Part shown: one piece after another, positions 12,793-20,040 of the stretch
Layout of the letters: each line of letters begins with the position of its first letter
Numbering within the stretch: the stretch's first letter is position 1
Origin: Actinobacteria bacterium UBA4719
GTDB taxonomy: Bacteria > Actinomycetota > Actinomycetes > Actinomycetales > Dermatophilaceae
Length of the DNA stretch: 20,040 bases
Assembly: GCA_002404345.1 (NCBI GenBank)
Contig: DHJN01000096.1
Location: 1,235 to 21,274 of the forward strand
Direction: 5' to 3'
The notes under the pieces: generated by a model
Seen by the model: the letters and a program-made list of their open reading frames with translations, nothing else
Database searches by the model: none
What the model was told of the DNA's origin: nothing
Translations under genes and position numbers: made by a program

Positions 12793-12832
12793 TAGGGTTC
12801 GCGGGCACGCATCATCAAAAAGCCCAAGGAGG
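12793..12832 (+). promoter_or_regulatory. -10 box TAGGGT and ribosome binding site of the acyl-CoA ligase gene
   Basis: TAGGGT (12793-12798) is a common actinobacterial -10 form. The expected start at about 12805 gives a leader of some 30 bases containing AAGGAGG (12826-12832), four bases before the GTG. This strong site fixes the gene start. Confidence 0.6.
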
Positions 12833-12836
12833 TTGC

Positions 12837-14636
12837 GTGAAGCACATCTCGGTCCCCCCGCTCGTGACACCCCGGGTCGAAGGCAACCTCTCGGACCTGC
12901 CGGTCCGCAGCGGGCTCGCCCGGCCTCACCATGTGGCGTTCAGCAAGCCGTCGTCGGGCACCTGGGTCGACGTCACGAACGCGGAGTTCCTCGCCGACGT
13001 CCGCACGCTCGCCAAGGGCCTGATGGCTTCAGGGGTCGGCCTCGGAGAACGCGTGGCGATCATGAGCAAGACGCGCTATGAGTGGACCCTGGCTGACTTC
13101 GCCGTGTGGACCGCCGGTGCGGTTTCCGTGCCAATCTATGAGACGTCCTCGGCCGCGCAGATCAGCTGGATCGTCAGTGACGCCGGGTGTGCTGCCCTGA
13201 TCCTGGAGACTCCGGCGCATACCACCACCCTGGCCGGGGTGCGCGGCGACCTACCCGACCTTCGTGATGTGTGGCAGATCGACGCCGGAGGGCTCGACGA
13301 TCTCAGGGCGGCCGGTCGCGAGATCACAGATGAGGCGCTTGAGTCCCGTCGCGGCCAGGTCCGTCGTGCCGACATCGCCACGATCATCTATACCTCAGGG
13401 ACGACCGGGCGCCCCAAGGGATGCCAGCTCACCCACGACAACTTCATGGCGCTGACCGAGAACACGGTTGAACGGATCCAGGAGGTCGTTGCAGCGGAGG
13501 GCGCGTCGACGCTGTTGTTCCTGCCCCTCGCCCACGTGTTTGCGCGATTCGTCCAGGTTCTCTGCGTCCAGTCCGGGGTCCGGATGGGTTACAACTCTGA
13601 CATCAAGAACCTGCTCGCCGACTTCCGGACCTTCTCCCCTACGTTCATCCTGTCGGTGCCGCGCGTCTTCGAGAAGATCTACAACTCCTCGGAGCAGAAG
13701 GCCGCCTCCGAGGGCAAGGGCAAGATCTTCCGGACCGCGGCCGCGACGGCGATCGCCTGGAGCGAGGCACAGGATGACGGCAAGCCGGGTGCGCTGCTCA
13801 AAGCCAGGCACGCGATGTTCGACAAGCTGGTCTACAGCAGGCTTCGTGCCGCTTTGGGCGGCAAGATCTCGTATGCCGTGTCCGGTGGCGCCCCGCTGGG
13901 TCCCCGTCTCGGCCACTTCTACCGTGGGATCGGGCTCATCGTGCTCGAGGGCTACGGACTGACCGAGACCACAGCGCCAGCAACCGTCAACACTCCCGAC
14001 CTGATCAAGATCGGCACCGTCGGACCCCCGCTGCCTGGCGTCTCCATCCAGATCGCGGATGACGGTGAGATCCTGGTCAAGGGCAACAACGTCTTCTCGG
14101 CCTACCGCAACAACGAGACCGCCACGCAGGAGGCGATCGTGGACGGATGGTTCCATACCGGCGACGTCGGGGAGCTTGACCACGAAGGGTTCCTGAGGAT
14201 CACCGGTCGCAAGAAGGAGATCCTGATCACCGCTGGCGGCAAGAACGTCGTCCCGTCGTTCCTTGAGGACCGCCTGCGCGCTCATCCGCTGGTATCCCAG
14301 TGCATCGTGGTCGGCGACCAGAGGCCCTTCATTGGCGCACTGGTCACCCTCGACGCCGAGATGCTCTCCCCCTGGGCCAGGAACAATGGCCTGCAGGGTC
14401 TCTCCCTGGATGAAGCCCGCACGAACGAGATCGTCCACGCCGAGATCACGAGGGCGGTCGACGACGCGAACAAGGCGGTCAGCAAGGCCGAGTCGATTCG
14501 CAAGTTCACGGTCCTGGCCGGCGACTTCACCGAGGACAACGGCTACCTGACCCCTTCGCTGAAGCTGAAGCGCAACATGGTGATGAAGGACTACGCGTCC
14601 GAGGTGGAAATGTTGTACGCCGGCCCCAAGGAATGA
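12837..14636 (+). CDS. fadD15: Long-chain fatty-acyl-CoA ligase (FadD15-type AMP-forming)
   Basis: 599-residue adenylate-forming enzyme that activates fatty acids to acyl-CoA through an acyl-AMP intermediate. The P-loop is IIYTSGTTGRPKGCQLTH (about 183-200). The A5 block is EGYGLTETTAPATVN, DGWFHTGDVGELDHEGFLRITGRKKEI spans the ATP/hinge motifs, and the C-terminal catalytic Lys is in LTPSLKLKRNMV. Length and the HVFARFVQVLCV segment match the FadD15/ACSL group. GTG 12837 is preceded by AAGGAGG. It is divergent from the SRPBCC-ArsA operon, the same arrangement as recalled for Rv2185c and Rv2187 (fadD15). It is likely membrane-peripheral and feeds lipid synthesis or beta-oxidation. Confidence 0.92.
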   Translation: MKHISVPPLVTPRVEGNLSDLPVRSGLARPHHVAFSKPSSGTWVDVTNAEFLADVRTLAKGLMASGVGLGERVAIMSKTRYEWTLADFAVWTAGAVSVPIYETSSAAQISWIVSDAGCAALILETPAHTTTLAGVRGDLPDLRDVWQIDAGGLDDLRAAGREITDEALESRRGQVRRADIATIIYTSGTTGRPKGCQLTHDNFMALTENTVERIQEVVAAEGASTLLFLPLAHVFARFVQVLCVQSGVRMGYNSDIKNLLADFRTFSPTFILSVPRVFEKIYNSSEQKAASEGKGKIFRTAAATAIAWSEAQDDGKPGALLKARHAMFDKLVYSRLRAALGGKISYAVSGGAPLGPRLGHFYRGIGLIVLEGYGLTETTAPATVNTPDLIKIGTVGPPLPGVSIQIADDGEILVKGNNVFSAYRNNETATQEAIVDGWFHTGDVGELDHEGFLRITGRKKEILITAGGKNVVPSFLEDRLRAHPLVSQCIVVGDQRPFIGALVTLDAEMLSPWARNNGLQGLSLDEARTNEIVHAEITRAVDDANKAVSKAESIRKFTVLAGDFTEDNGYLTPSLKLKRNMVMKDYASEVEMLYAGPKE

Positions 14637-14695
14637 CCGTCCGGCACTGACCGCACCACAGCGGCGTCATCGGTGCCCATCTGATCGGTGCCCGT

Positions 14696-15976
14696 TCATC
14701 GGTGTCGCTGGTCGCGCTGCCAGGTTTGCGCCTGGGCAATGCGCCAGACCGGGTCGGGATGGGTGGCGAACATGACGGTCTGCCACCAGCTCGAGTCGAG
14801 CCGACTGAGATTACTCGTGGCCAGGTCGTGCTGCATCCGAATGAACGCGGGGACGTTGTCGGTGGCCTGGAGGGCATACACGTCGGCGCTCGCCTCGATT
14901 CGTCGACTCACCAGATTGCTGATCGGGGCCGCCGCGTAAGGGGCTGTCGTGGCGATGGCCAGCAAGAGCACAACGCCTCGCACGAGGTCGCCGCTCCGAT
15001 CGACCTGAGGTGCGAAGATCCGCCGTCCCCGGGTCGTGCTGAGTGCGAGAGCCAGGACCAGCACGAAGGCCCCCACGCCGACGGCGCCGATCAGCGTCCC
15101 GCGCAGGACGTCCTGGTGCTTGACATGGCCCAGCTCGTGGGCGACCACCGCGATCACGGCATCGGGGTCACTCTTGGCGCGAGCCACCAGCGTGTCATCG
15201 AGCACCATCCAACGAGTCGCGCCGAAGCCGGACACGTGCGCATTCTCGCCGGTCGTCCGGATGGATGCGTTGGACACCGCGACCTTGATGTCCGGGAACC
15301 CTTCAGCGGAAACCAGCCGCTCGACGCGCTGCCTCAACGGGCCGTCGGGAAGCGGCAGGTGAGCGTTGAATGCCGGCTCCACGACAATCGGATAGACCAA
15401 GGCACCAAGAACCGTCACCACCGCCGCGGCCCCGGCGAGCAGCCAAGGCCACCGCGTCGGAGCCCGCCGGACCAGCCACAGCGCAAGGGAGATACCGAGG
15501 CCCGTCACCGAGCAGGCCAGAGCCAGGGCCAGGGCTTGATCACCCAGCCACGCCGACCAGCCTTGGGTCGAGAGACCGAATCTGCGTAGCTCCAGCTCGG
15601 AATGCACTGACGCGGGTGCTGCCACCGCCCATTGCAGAATGGCCACACCCACGACCACAGCCAGAATCAGCCCGAAACGCCGAATCCCGTTCACCACGCT
15701 CGAAGAGGCCCGCAAACGGGTCGATCGGGAGAACACCGCCAGGACACCCCAGGGCACCGCGACGACCAGCGCGACGGCGAGGTAGGGCCAGACGCCAAGG
15801 GCTGACCGGAAGCGGACCGCCCTGTCGATCTCGCCGGCGGTGAACGCGGCGTGCAGGTCCGGATGAAGCCCGCTGCCCCCGGCGCCGAGGGGCTGCCATG
15901 GAGTCAGCAACCCCAATGCGAGCCCGAGGACCCCCCACGTCGCCAGGCACGTGTACAACAGCCGTCGGCGATTCAT
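14696..15976 (-). CDS. M48-family membrane zinc metalloprotease
   Basis: 426-residue integral-membrane protease of the M48 (Ste24/HtpX-like) type. Hydrophobic segments lie at about 7-28, 64-83, 101-120, 146-168, 178-199, 294-314 and 333-351. The zinc site is VVAHELGHVKH (His280, Glu281, His284) with the third ligand Glu361 in RRIEASADVYAL. NAHVSGFGATRWMVLDDTLV is the conserved pre-catalytic block. CAAX-type proteases clip prenylated peptides in eukaryotes, but the bacterial members mainly act in membrane protein quality control, so its substrate is unknown. The ATG (15974-15976) overlaps as ATGA the stop of the upstream secreted protein gene. It converges on the acyl-CoA ligase gene 59 bases away with no obvious terminator, only scattered ATCGGTGCCC copies. 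Confidence 0.9.
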   Translation of the reverse strand: MNRRRLLYTCLATWGVLGLALGLLTPWQPLGAGGSGLHPDLHAAFTAGEIDRAVRFRSALGVWPYLAVALVVAVPWGVLAVFSRSTRLRASSSVVNGIRRFGLILAVVVGVAILQWAVAAPASVHSELELRRFGLSTQGWSAWLGDQALALALACSVTGLGISLALWLVRRAPTRWPWLLAGAAAVVTVLGALVYPIVVEPAFNAHLPLPDGPLRQRVERLVSAEGFPDIKVAVSNASIRTTGENAHVSGFGATRWMVLDDTLVARAKSDPDAVIAVVAHELGHVKHQDVLRGTLIGAVGVGAFVLVLALALSTTRGRRIFAPQVDRSGDLVRGVVLLLAIATTAPYAAAPISNLVSRRIEASADVYALQATDNVPAFIRMQHDLATSNLSRLDSSWWQTVMFATHPDPVWRIAQAQTWQRDQRHR

Positions 15977-17298
15977 CCTCGGGGGTGCGCAAGAGTCTGC
16001 AGGTAGCGCTTCCAGCCATCGACGAACTGCGACTCGGTCACCCCAAAGCTCTGGGGAAACGCTGACGCCGCACGGGCGTCGGGATCGATCCGGACCGCTC
16101 GGTCCACCGTCGGGCTCCCGGCGATCGCACGATAGAAGGCAACCACCCTGGCCCGGCCATAGAGGTCAACCAGACGAGACACTGCCAGCCACGACCCGGA
16201 GTAGGCCGGCGCGATCGTGGTCCTGGACGGGTCGAAGTCGGCCGCAGCTGGCAATGCCTTGGGGCCCTTGCCCGCACGCACGAGGGAGAGCAGCCCACTG
16301 GCCACGCGTTCGCGCGGGAGGTCGAGACCCGAGTACCCGACGTAGTCGGCCATACCCTCCGACAACCAGGTCGGGACCGGGCTCGTCGTCGACGAACGGG
16401 CTGCGACATGTGTCACCTCATGGGTGATGACTACTCGTCGGCCGGCGGGCTGCAAGGCGGTGAACGCCTTGGGGTTAATGACAACCTCGTCCCCTTGGGC
16501 CCGCCGGCCGGGATCGATCACCCCTTGGGCGACGGCAGCCACCTGATCGAGCTCCTTGTCGCCAGAACGCAACAGCAGTCTGGCGAACTCCGCCCTGGTG
16601 GACGGCGTCACGAGGACCACGTGAGCGTTCCAGTCCGTCCCCCACACGCCCCTGACCCGGCGAACGGCCGAGTCCGCAATCGCGCTGTAGGCACGCATGC
16701 GTGCCTCGGGGGCGTTGCCGATCACGATGCCGGACCCGCCGCGCAGCACTTTCAGTCCTGGCAGGTCCCACAGCTGAAATGCGGTGGCGCCGTCTGTGTC
16801 GTCGGCAATGCGCCAACCGCCGGGTCGTTGCACCAACGTGTACGTCGCCTCAAAGGATCGTGGCACCCGGTCAAATCCGGCCAACGAGTAAGTCCCCGGG
16901 ACTGTGGCCACCCATGCCTTGGGCCCCACCTGCCGGCCGCGCGCCGCGGCGAGCGCGGGGGCCAGCTGCACCGTGCCGTAGGAGAACTGGCCGAGCGGGA
17001 GCCTGATCAGGTTGTCGTACGCCACAGACTGGCGCCCCCCAAACGCCGAGCCAGGAACGTCCACCGTGGCCATCCACGCGCGCTTGTTCCTGGCCTTTAC
17101 GGCCGCGGCGCGGCTTGAGAGCAGAACCTGGGCAGCTGCCATCCGAGTCCCCTGGTCGTCCACCGTTCGAGCCGAGGACGCGACCTGGTTCGTCCTGAGG
17201 CCTCCGAGTCCTCCGAGTCCTCCGAAACGCGCGAAGCCTGCGAAGCCTGCGGCGAAGCCGGCGCACAACGCGATCGCCGTGACACGCCTGACCCTCAT
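15973..17298 (-). CDS. Secreted gluzincin-like putative metallopeptidase
   Basis: 441 residues with an N-terminal signal sequence (RVRR followed by a hydrophobic Ala/Gly/Phe-rich core to about residue 34). A central domain of unknown type (about 50-190) is followed by a peptidase-MA-like module: ITHEVTHVAA (His293, Glu294, His297) and WLSEGMADYVGYSG with Glu314 as probable third zinc ligand, 17 residues on. It is probably exported and active at the cell surface, but the substrate is unknown. TACGAT ends six bases before the ATG and no ribosome site is seen, so a leaderless mRNA is likely. The 3' end overlaps the M48 gene by four bases. The signal region carries Gly-Leu-rich microrepeats coded by 9-bp units (CTCCGAGTC on the plus strand, about 17202-17225). 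Confidence 0.8.
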   Translation of the reverse strand: MRVRRVTAIALCAGFAAGFAGFARFGGLGGLGGLRTNQVASSARTVDDQGTRMAAAQVLLSSRAAAVKARNKRAWMATVDVPGSAFGGRQSVAYDNLIRLPLGQFSYGTVQLAPALAAARGRQVGPKAWVATVPGTYSLAGFDRVPRSFEATYTLVQRPGGWRIADDTDGATAFQLWDLPGLKVLRGGSGIVIGNAPEARMRAYSAIADSAVRRVRGVWGTDWNAHVVLVTPSTRAEFARLLLRSGDKELDQVAAVAQGVIDPGRRAQGDEVVINPKAFTALQPAGRRVVITHEVTHVAARSSTTSPVPTWLSEGMADYVGYSGLDLPRERVASGLLSLVRAGKGPKALPAAADFDPSRTTIAPAYSGSWLAVSRLVDLYGRARVVAFYRAIAGSPTVDRAVRIDPDARAASAFPQSFGVTESQFVDGWKRYLQTLAHPRG

Positions 17299-17304
17299 CG
17301 CGCC

Positions 17305-17310
17305 ATCGTA
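17305..17310 (-). promoter_or_regulatory. -10 box TACGAT for a leaderless protease transcript
   Basis: TACGAT on the minus strand ends six bases before the ATG of the secreted peptidase gene. The two 18-bp repeats immediately upstream each start CACGAT, the same hexamer with one base changed, so the box looks like the third, mutated copy. Confidence 0.5.
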
Positions 17311-17346
17311 GGTCGCGTCGCGATCGTGGGTCGCGTCGCGATCGTG
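17311..17346 (-). repeat. Two exact 18-bp repeats upstream of the secreted peptidase gene
   Basis: On the minus strand CACGATCGCGACGCGACC is repeated twice and then continues as TACGATGGCGCG, which includes the -10 box and runs up to the start codon. The repeats fill the -11 to -46 part of the presumed promoter. Confidence 0.88.
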
Positions 17347-17360
17347 CGCCGCGGCGTCCT

Positions 17361-17388
17361 CGTCCCAGCCTCAGCGTCCCAGCCTCAG
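17361..17388 (-). repeat. 14-bp duplication covering the stop codon of the small Cys-motif gene
   Basis: CGTCCCAGCCTCAG (plus strand) occurs at 17361-17374 and 17375-17388; the second copy contains the stop of the 93-residue gene. It is another duplication at a gene end. Confidence 0.88.
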
Positions 17389-17666
17389 CCGACGGCACGG
17401 ACGGCGCGCCAGTGCTTCACCGTCTCGCGTCGCGCGTGGAGGCCCGCCGCAGCCTCAGGGTTAACCAGCCCGGCGCCGACGAACATGGACACCGCCCTGT
17501 TCTCCGCAACATCCAGGAGAAGCTCGGTAGGCAATGTGAGCTCGGTAGGCAATGTGAGCTCGGTAGGTAATGTGAGCTCGACCGACCCGGGTGCGAGCAG
17601 CACTGTGACAGCACAGTCGTCACATCGCTGGCCGCGCACCGGACATGTCCTGCAATCGACGATCAT
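17385..17666 (-). CDS. Small CxxC-CxxC protein, conserved actinobacterial type, function unknown
   Basis: 93 residues. The N-terminus MIVDCRTCPVRGQRCDDCAVTVLL has Cys5, 8, 15 and 18 in a CxxC-x6-CxxC zinc-ribbon pattern. A helical C-terminal half follows (LLDVAENRAVSMFVGAGLVNPEAAAGLHARRE). Between them the segment TELTLP is repeated three times because of an 18-bp in-frame tandem repeat; related proteins, as I recall, lack this stretch. GGAGGG lies six to seven bases before the ATG and supports the start. It is divergent from the exonuclease gene. I do not know a function; a metal-binding or nucleic-acid role is only suggested by the Cys pattern. Confidence 0.8.
   Translation of the reverse strand: MIVDCRTCPVRGQRCDDCAVTVLLAPGSVELTLPTELTLPTELTLPTELLLDVAENRAVSMFVGAGLVNPEAAAGLHARRETVKHWRAVRAVG
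17521..17580 (-). repeat. 18-bp in-frame tandem repeat, three copies plus part
   Basis: AGCTCGGTAGGCAATGTG (plus strand) at 17521-17538, 17539-17556 and, with one substitution, 17557-17574, followed by AGCTCG. It adds six residues per copy to the small Cys-motif protein. Confidence 0.95.
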
Positions 17667-17851
17667 CGCTGGCCCTCCGTACTACGTATCAGTCCACCTC
17701 GGTCGTGGATTCAGCTGACGAACCATCTTGGTTGCGCCGTCTGAGGAAACGCTAGGCCGCAGGTCTGACAACCGTCCTGATCTCTGTCCCCGCCCACCGC
17801 TATCCAGGGCCGGTGGCAGCGCGCCTGCCGGACCCTGTCAGCGGCAGCACC

Positions 17852-17857
17852 TAACGT
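17852..17857 (+). promoter_or_regulatory. -10 box TAACGT for a leaderless exonuclease transcript
   Basis: TAACGT ends seven bases before the ATG at 17865 and there is no purine-rich ribosome site, which suggests transcription starts at the A of the start codon. No strong -35 box is visible. Confidence 0.5.
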
Positions 17858-17864
17858 CGTCGAC

Positions 17865-19694
17865 ATGCAAGGCGTACAGGGCACACTCGACGAGCTCGGC
17901 ACCCCTTTGGCCGACGTCACCTTCGTCGTCGTCGACCTTGAGACGACCGGAGGCAGCCCGGAAGGCGCACACATCACCGAGTTCGGGGCGGTCAAGATCC
18001 GAGGCGGCGAGGTGATCGGCGAGTTCCAGACCCTGGTCAACCCCGCTGAACCGATCCCCGCCTTCATCTCGGTCCTCACCGGCATCACCGATCGGATGGT
18101 GGCCGACTCGCCCCGGATCGACAGCGTGTTTCCTGCCTTTCTCGAGTTCGCCCGCCACAGCGTGCTCGTTGCCCACAATGCGCCCTTCGACATCTCCTTC
18201 CTCAAGGCCGCCGCGTCGCTCACCGGATACAGCTGGCCGTCCTTTCGCGTGATCGACACAGCCCACCTGGCCCGACAGCTGATCAGCAAGGACGAGGCGC
18301 CCAACCGCAAGCTCGGGACGCTGGCGCGGCTCTTCGGCGCTGAGACAACCCCGGATCATCGTGCGCTGCACGATGCCCGCGCCACCGTCGACGTCCTGCA
18401 CGGGCTACTCTCCCGAGTCGGTGGCCTCGGCGTCGTCACCCTTGAAGAGCTCAGCACGTTCTCGTCGCGCGTCAGCTCGACCCAGCGTCGCAAACGTCAC
18501 CTCGCCGAGGGGCTGCCTTCGGCGCCGGGCGTCTACCTGTTCAAGGACAGCCAGGGACGCGTCCTCTACGTGGGCACCTCACAGGACATCCGGCGCCGGG
18601 TTCGGACGTACTTCACCGCGTCGGAACAGCGCACCCGGATGGCCGAGATGGTTGGCATCGCGGCCAGTGTGACACCGGTGGTCTGCGAGACCACTCTGGA
18701 GGCGCAGGTTCGCGAGCTTCGTCTTATCGCCCAGCACAAACCGCGCTACAACCGCCGCTCCCTGAACCCCGAGCGGGCACCCTGGGTCAAGCTCACCGTC
18801 GAGCCCTTCCCGCGGCTGAGCATCGTGCGAGAGGTCAAGGCTGACGGCGCCCGATACTTCGGCCCCTTCAGCTCCCGCCTGGGTGCCGAGTCCGCTATCG
18901 CGGCGGTCCACGAGGTGCTGCCGTTGCGTCAGTGCACCAAACACCTGTCAGCCAAGGGCCTTTCGGCCGACTGCGCCCTGGCCGGCATGGGGCGCTGTGG
19001 CGCCCCTTGCACGGGCGACCAGAGCGTCAAGGACTACGCCGTCATCGTCGATCGGGCCGCCGAGATGATCGCAGGCGACTCGCGCGAGGTCGTCGGAGCC
19101 TTGCGCCAACGGATGAGCAGCCTCTCCAGCCAGGAACGCTACGAGGACGCTGGCGCGGTCCGTGACCGGCTGCTGCACCTGGTTCGGGCGACAGCACGCG
19201 CTCAGCGCATCGCGCCCATGGCGAACAGTGCCGAGATCATGGCAGCGCGACCGAGATCACAGGGCGGCTGGGAGGTCATCTGCGTCCGCTTCGGGCGGCT
19301 CGCTGGCACCGCCGTCACTCCCCGAGGTGCCGACCCACGCCCATATTTCGAGGCCTTGGCGGCAAGCGCCGAGAACGTGACCCCCTCCCCTGGGCCTGCC
19401 CCGTCCGCATCAGCCGAGGAGACCGAGAAGGTCCTGCGCTGGCTCGAGTCCACCGGCGTCCGCATGGTTGCCATCGATGGTGAGTGGACCTGCCCGGTGC
19501 ACGGAGCCGGCGCAGCCCGCGACAACCTGGATCCTGATCACACGGCATACAGCGAGGTGGTGAGATACAACGAGCTGGTGAGTTGCGACGAGCCCAGCGA
19601 CCCCGGGCTCCGCCATCGCCCACCCGCTGCCGTGCTGGTGGTTCCTGTGACTCCGGGAGGTCCCAAGGCGCTGGTAGCACCCACGACTGCTTGA
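17865..19694 (+). CDS. DEDDh 3'-5' exonuclease / UvrC-like GIY-YIG endonuclease fusion
   Basis: 609-residue two-nuclease protein for DNA repair. The N-terminal DnaQ-like domain (about 18-185) has VVDLETTG (Asp24, Glu26), HNAPFDISFL (Asp109) and DHRALHDARAT (His165, Asp170), a complete DEDDh site. After a linker, a GIY-YIG domain (about 217-295) reads PGVYLFKDSQGRVLYVGTSQDIRRRV. Four cysteines (about 357, 370, 378, 382) have 12/7/3 residues between them, close to the Fe-S cluster pattern described for UvrC. A UVR-like helix pair (LRQRMSSLSSQERYEDAGAVRDRLL) follows. The UvrC C-terminal RNase H-like half is missing, so it resembles Cho-type one-incision nucleases. The closest named relative I recall is Rv2191. 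Confidence 0.92.
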   Translation: MQGVQGTLDELGTPLADVTFVVVDLETTGGSPEGAHITEFGAVKIRGGEVIGEFQTLVNPAEPIPAFISVLTGITDRMVADSPRIDSVFPAFLEFARHSVLVAHNAPFDISFLKAAASLTGYSWPSFRVIDTAHLARQLISKDEAPNRKLGTLARLFGAETTPDHRALHDARATVDVLHGLLSRVGGLGVVTLEELSTFSSRVSSTQRRKRHLAEGLPSAPGVYLFKDSQGRVLYVGTSQDIRRRVRTYFTASEQRTRMAEMVGIAASVTPVVCETTLEAQVRELRLIAQHKPRYNRRSLNPERAPWVKLTVEPFPRLSIVREVKADGARYFGPFSSRLGAESAIAAVHEVLPLRQCTKHLSAKGLSADCALAGMGRCGAPCTGDQSVKDYAVIVDRAAEMIAGDSREVVGALRQRMSSLSSQERYEDAGAVRDRLLHLVRATARAQRIAPMANSAEIMAARPRSQGGWEVICVRFGRLAGTAVTPRGADPRPYFEALAASAENVTPSPGPAPSASAEETEKVLRWLESTGVRMVAIDGEWTCPVHGAGAARDNLDPDHTAYSEVVRYNELVSCDEPSDPGLRHRPPAAVLVVPVTPGGPKALVAPTTA

Positions 19695-19703
19695 GCCGCG
19701 GGC

Positions 19704-19709
19704 TAGGGT
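19704..19709 (+). promoter_or_regulatory. -10 box TAGGGT for a leaderless Lrp-domain transcript
   Basis: TAGGGT lies just after the exonuclease stop and ends six bases before the GTG at 19716, the spacing expected for a leaderless mRNA. The small gene can therefore be expressed independently of the nuclease gene. Confidence 0.6.
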
Positions 19710-19715
19710 GAGATC

Positions 19716-20000
19716 GTGATTTCCGCCATCATCTTGATCAACGCCGAGGTCGACCGTATTCCCGAGGTTGCCGCCGCCATAGCCGAGCTTGACGGCGTCA
19801 GCGAGGTCTACTCCGTCACGGGGGATGTCGACCTCATCGCCATCGTGCGCGTCCGCCACCACGAGGAGCTGGCCGACGTCATCGCCGACCAGCTCAACAA
19901 GGTCAGAGGTGTTCTGGGCACGCAGACCCACATCGCGTTCCGGACCTACTCCAAGCACGACCTCGAGGCGGCTTTCAGCCTCGGCCTGGACGACGCCTGA
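19716..20000 (+). CDS. Stand-alone Lrp/AsnC ligand-binding (RAM) domain protein
   Basis: 94 residues: the alpha-beta RAM domain of Lrp/AsnC regulators without the DNA-binding helix-turn-helix. ISAIILINAEVDRIPEVAAAIAELDGVSEVYSVTGDVDLIAIVRVRHHEELADVI is the typical ferredoxin-like half with the GDVD turn that lines the ligand pocket, ending THIAFRTYS. Such proteins form oligomers and bind amino acids or similar small molecules; they may modulate full-length regulators. It starts at GTG 19716, 21 bases after the exonuclease stop. In related genomes a trpD and cytochrome oxidase region often follows, from memory; that lies outside the window. Confidence 0.88.
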   Translation: MISAIILINAEVDRIPEVAAAIAELDGVSEVYSVTGDVDLIAIVRVRHHEELADVIADQLNKVRGVLGTQTHIAFRTYSKHDLEAAFSLGLDDA

Positions 20001-20040
20001 GCTGCCCAGCCTTTGGCATGGGACGCCCGAGACCTATGTG

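Noticed and set aside
13395..14438. Minus-strand frame opposite the acyl-CoA ligase gene
   Set aside because: The plus strand has a full set of ligase motifs; the opposite frame shows none.

Overview
The window is high-GC, densely packed DNA with many GTG starts, ATGA/GTGA stop-start overlaps and TANNNT -10 boxes placed 6-7 nt before start codons. This points to an actinobacterium; a Micrococcales-like lineage is a guess. From memory, the gene set (plsC-type acyltransferase, ArsA-like ATPase, SRPBCC protein, FadD15-type ligase, DEDDh/UvrC-like nuclease) matches the conserved Rv2182c-Rv2191 neighbourhood of Mycobacterium tuberculosis. With a MacRS two-component pair and ROK glucokinase it also resembles the SCO2120s region of Streptomyces coelicolor.

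Layout. 1-522: 3' end of glycerol kinase. 559-2843: an alpha/beta hydrolase gene cut in two by a TnpB-only IS200/IS605-type element (968-2334); joining the flanks restores an in-frame 305-residue enzyme. 2972-3890: two adjacent contractile-tail tube (T4 gp19-like) genes without sheath, baseplate or ATPase. 3933-6714: a minus-strand run plsC-macS-macR. 6855-8206: a plus-strand serine esterase overlapping an acidic membrane protein. 8295-12639: a tight minus-strand operon, SRPBCC - ArsA-like ATPase - Cys-rich protein - ROK kinase 2 - ROK kinase 1. 12837-14636: a long-chain acyl-CoA ligase. 14696-17298: two coupled metalloprotease-like genes on the minus strand. 17385-17666: a small Cys-motif protein. 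17865-19694: an exonuclease/GIY-YIG fusion. 19716-20000: a stand-alone Lrp/AsnC ligand-binding domain.

The most unusual feature is the behaviour of tandem duplications at gene junctions. Between the two ROK genes, three 62-bp repeats each copy the last codons of the upstream gene together with the ATGA stop-start overlap, creating three chained 21-codon mini-ORFs. Between macS and macR, an exact 23-bp duplication copies a GTGA overlap and creates one 8-codon mini-ORF. Both unit lengths are 2 modulo 3, so each duplicated start reads in frame to the next overlapping stop. A decayed 25-bp duplication sits at the arsA/Cys-rich-gene junction, and about ten other short tandem repeats lie in the window.

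Likely functions are glycerol and glucose phosphorylation, phospholipid acylation and fatty-acid activation, envelope or morphogenesis signalling through MacRS, proteolysis and DNA repair. The insertion element and the orphan tail-tube genes are the accessory part. There are no tRNA, rRNA or CRISPR features that I can support.
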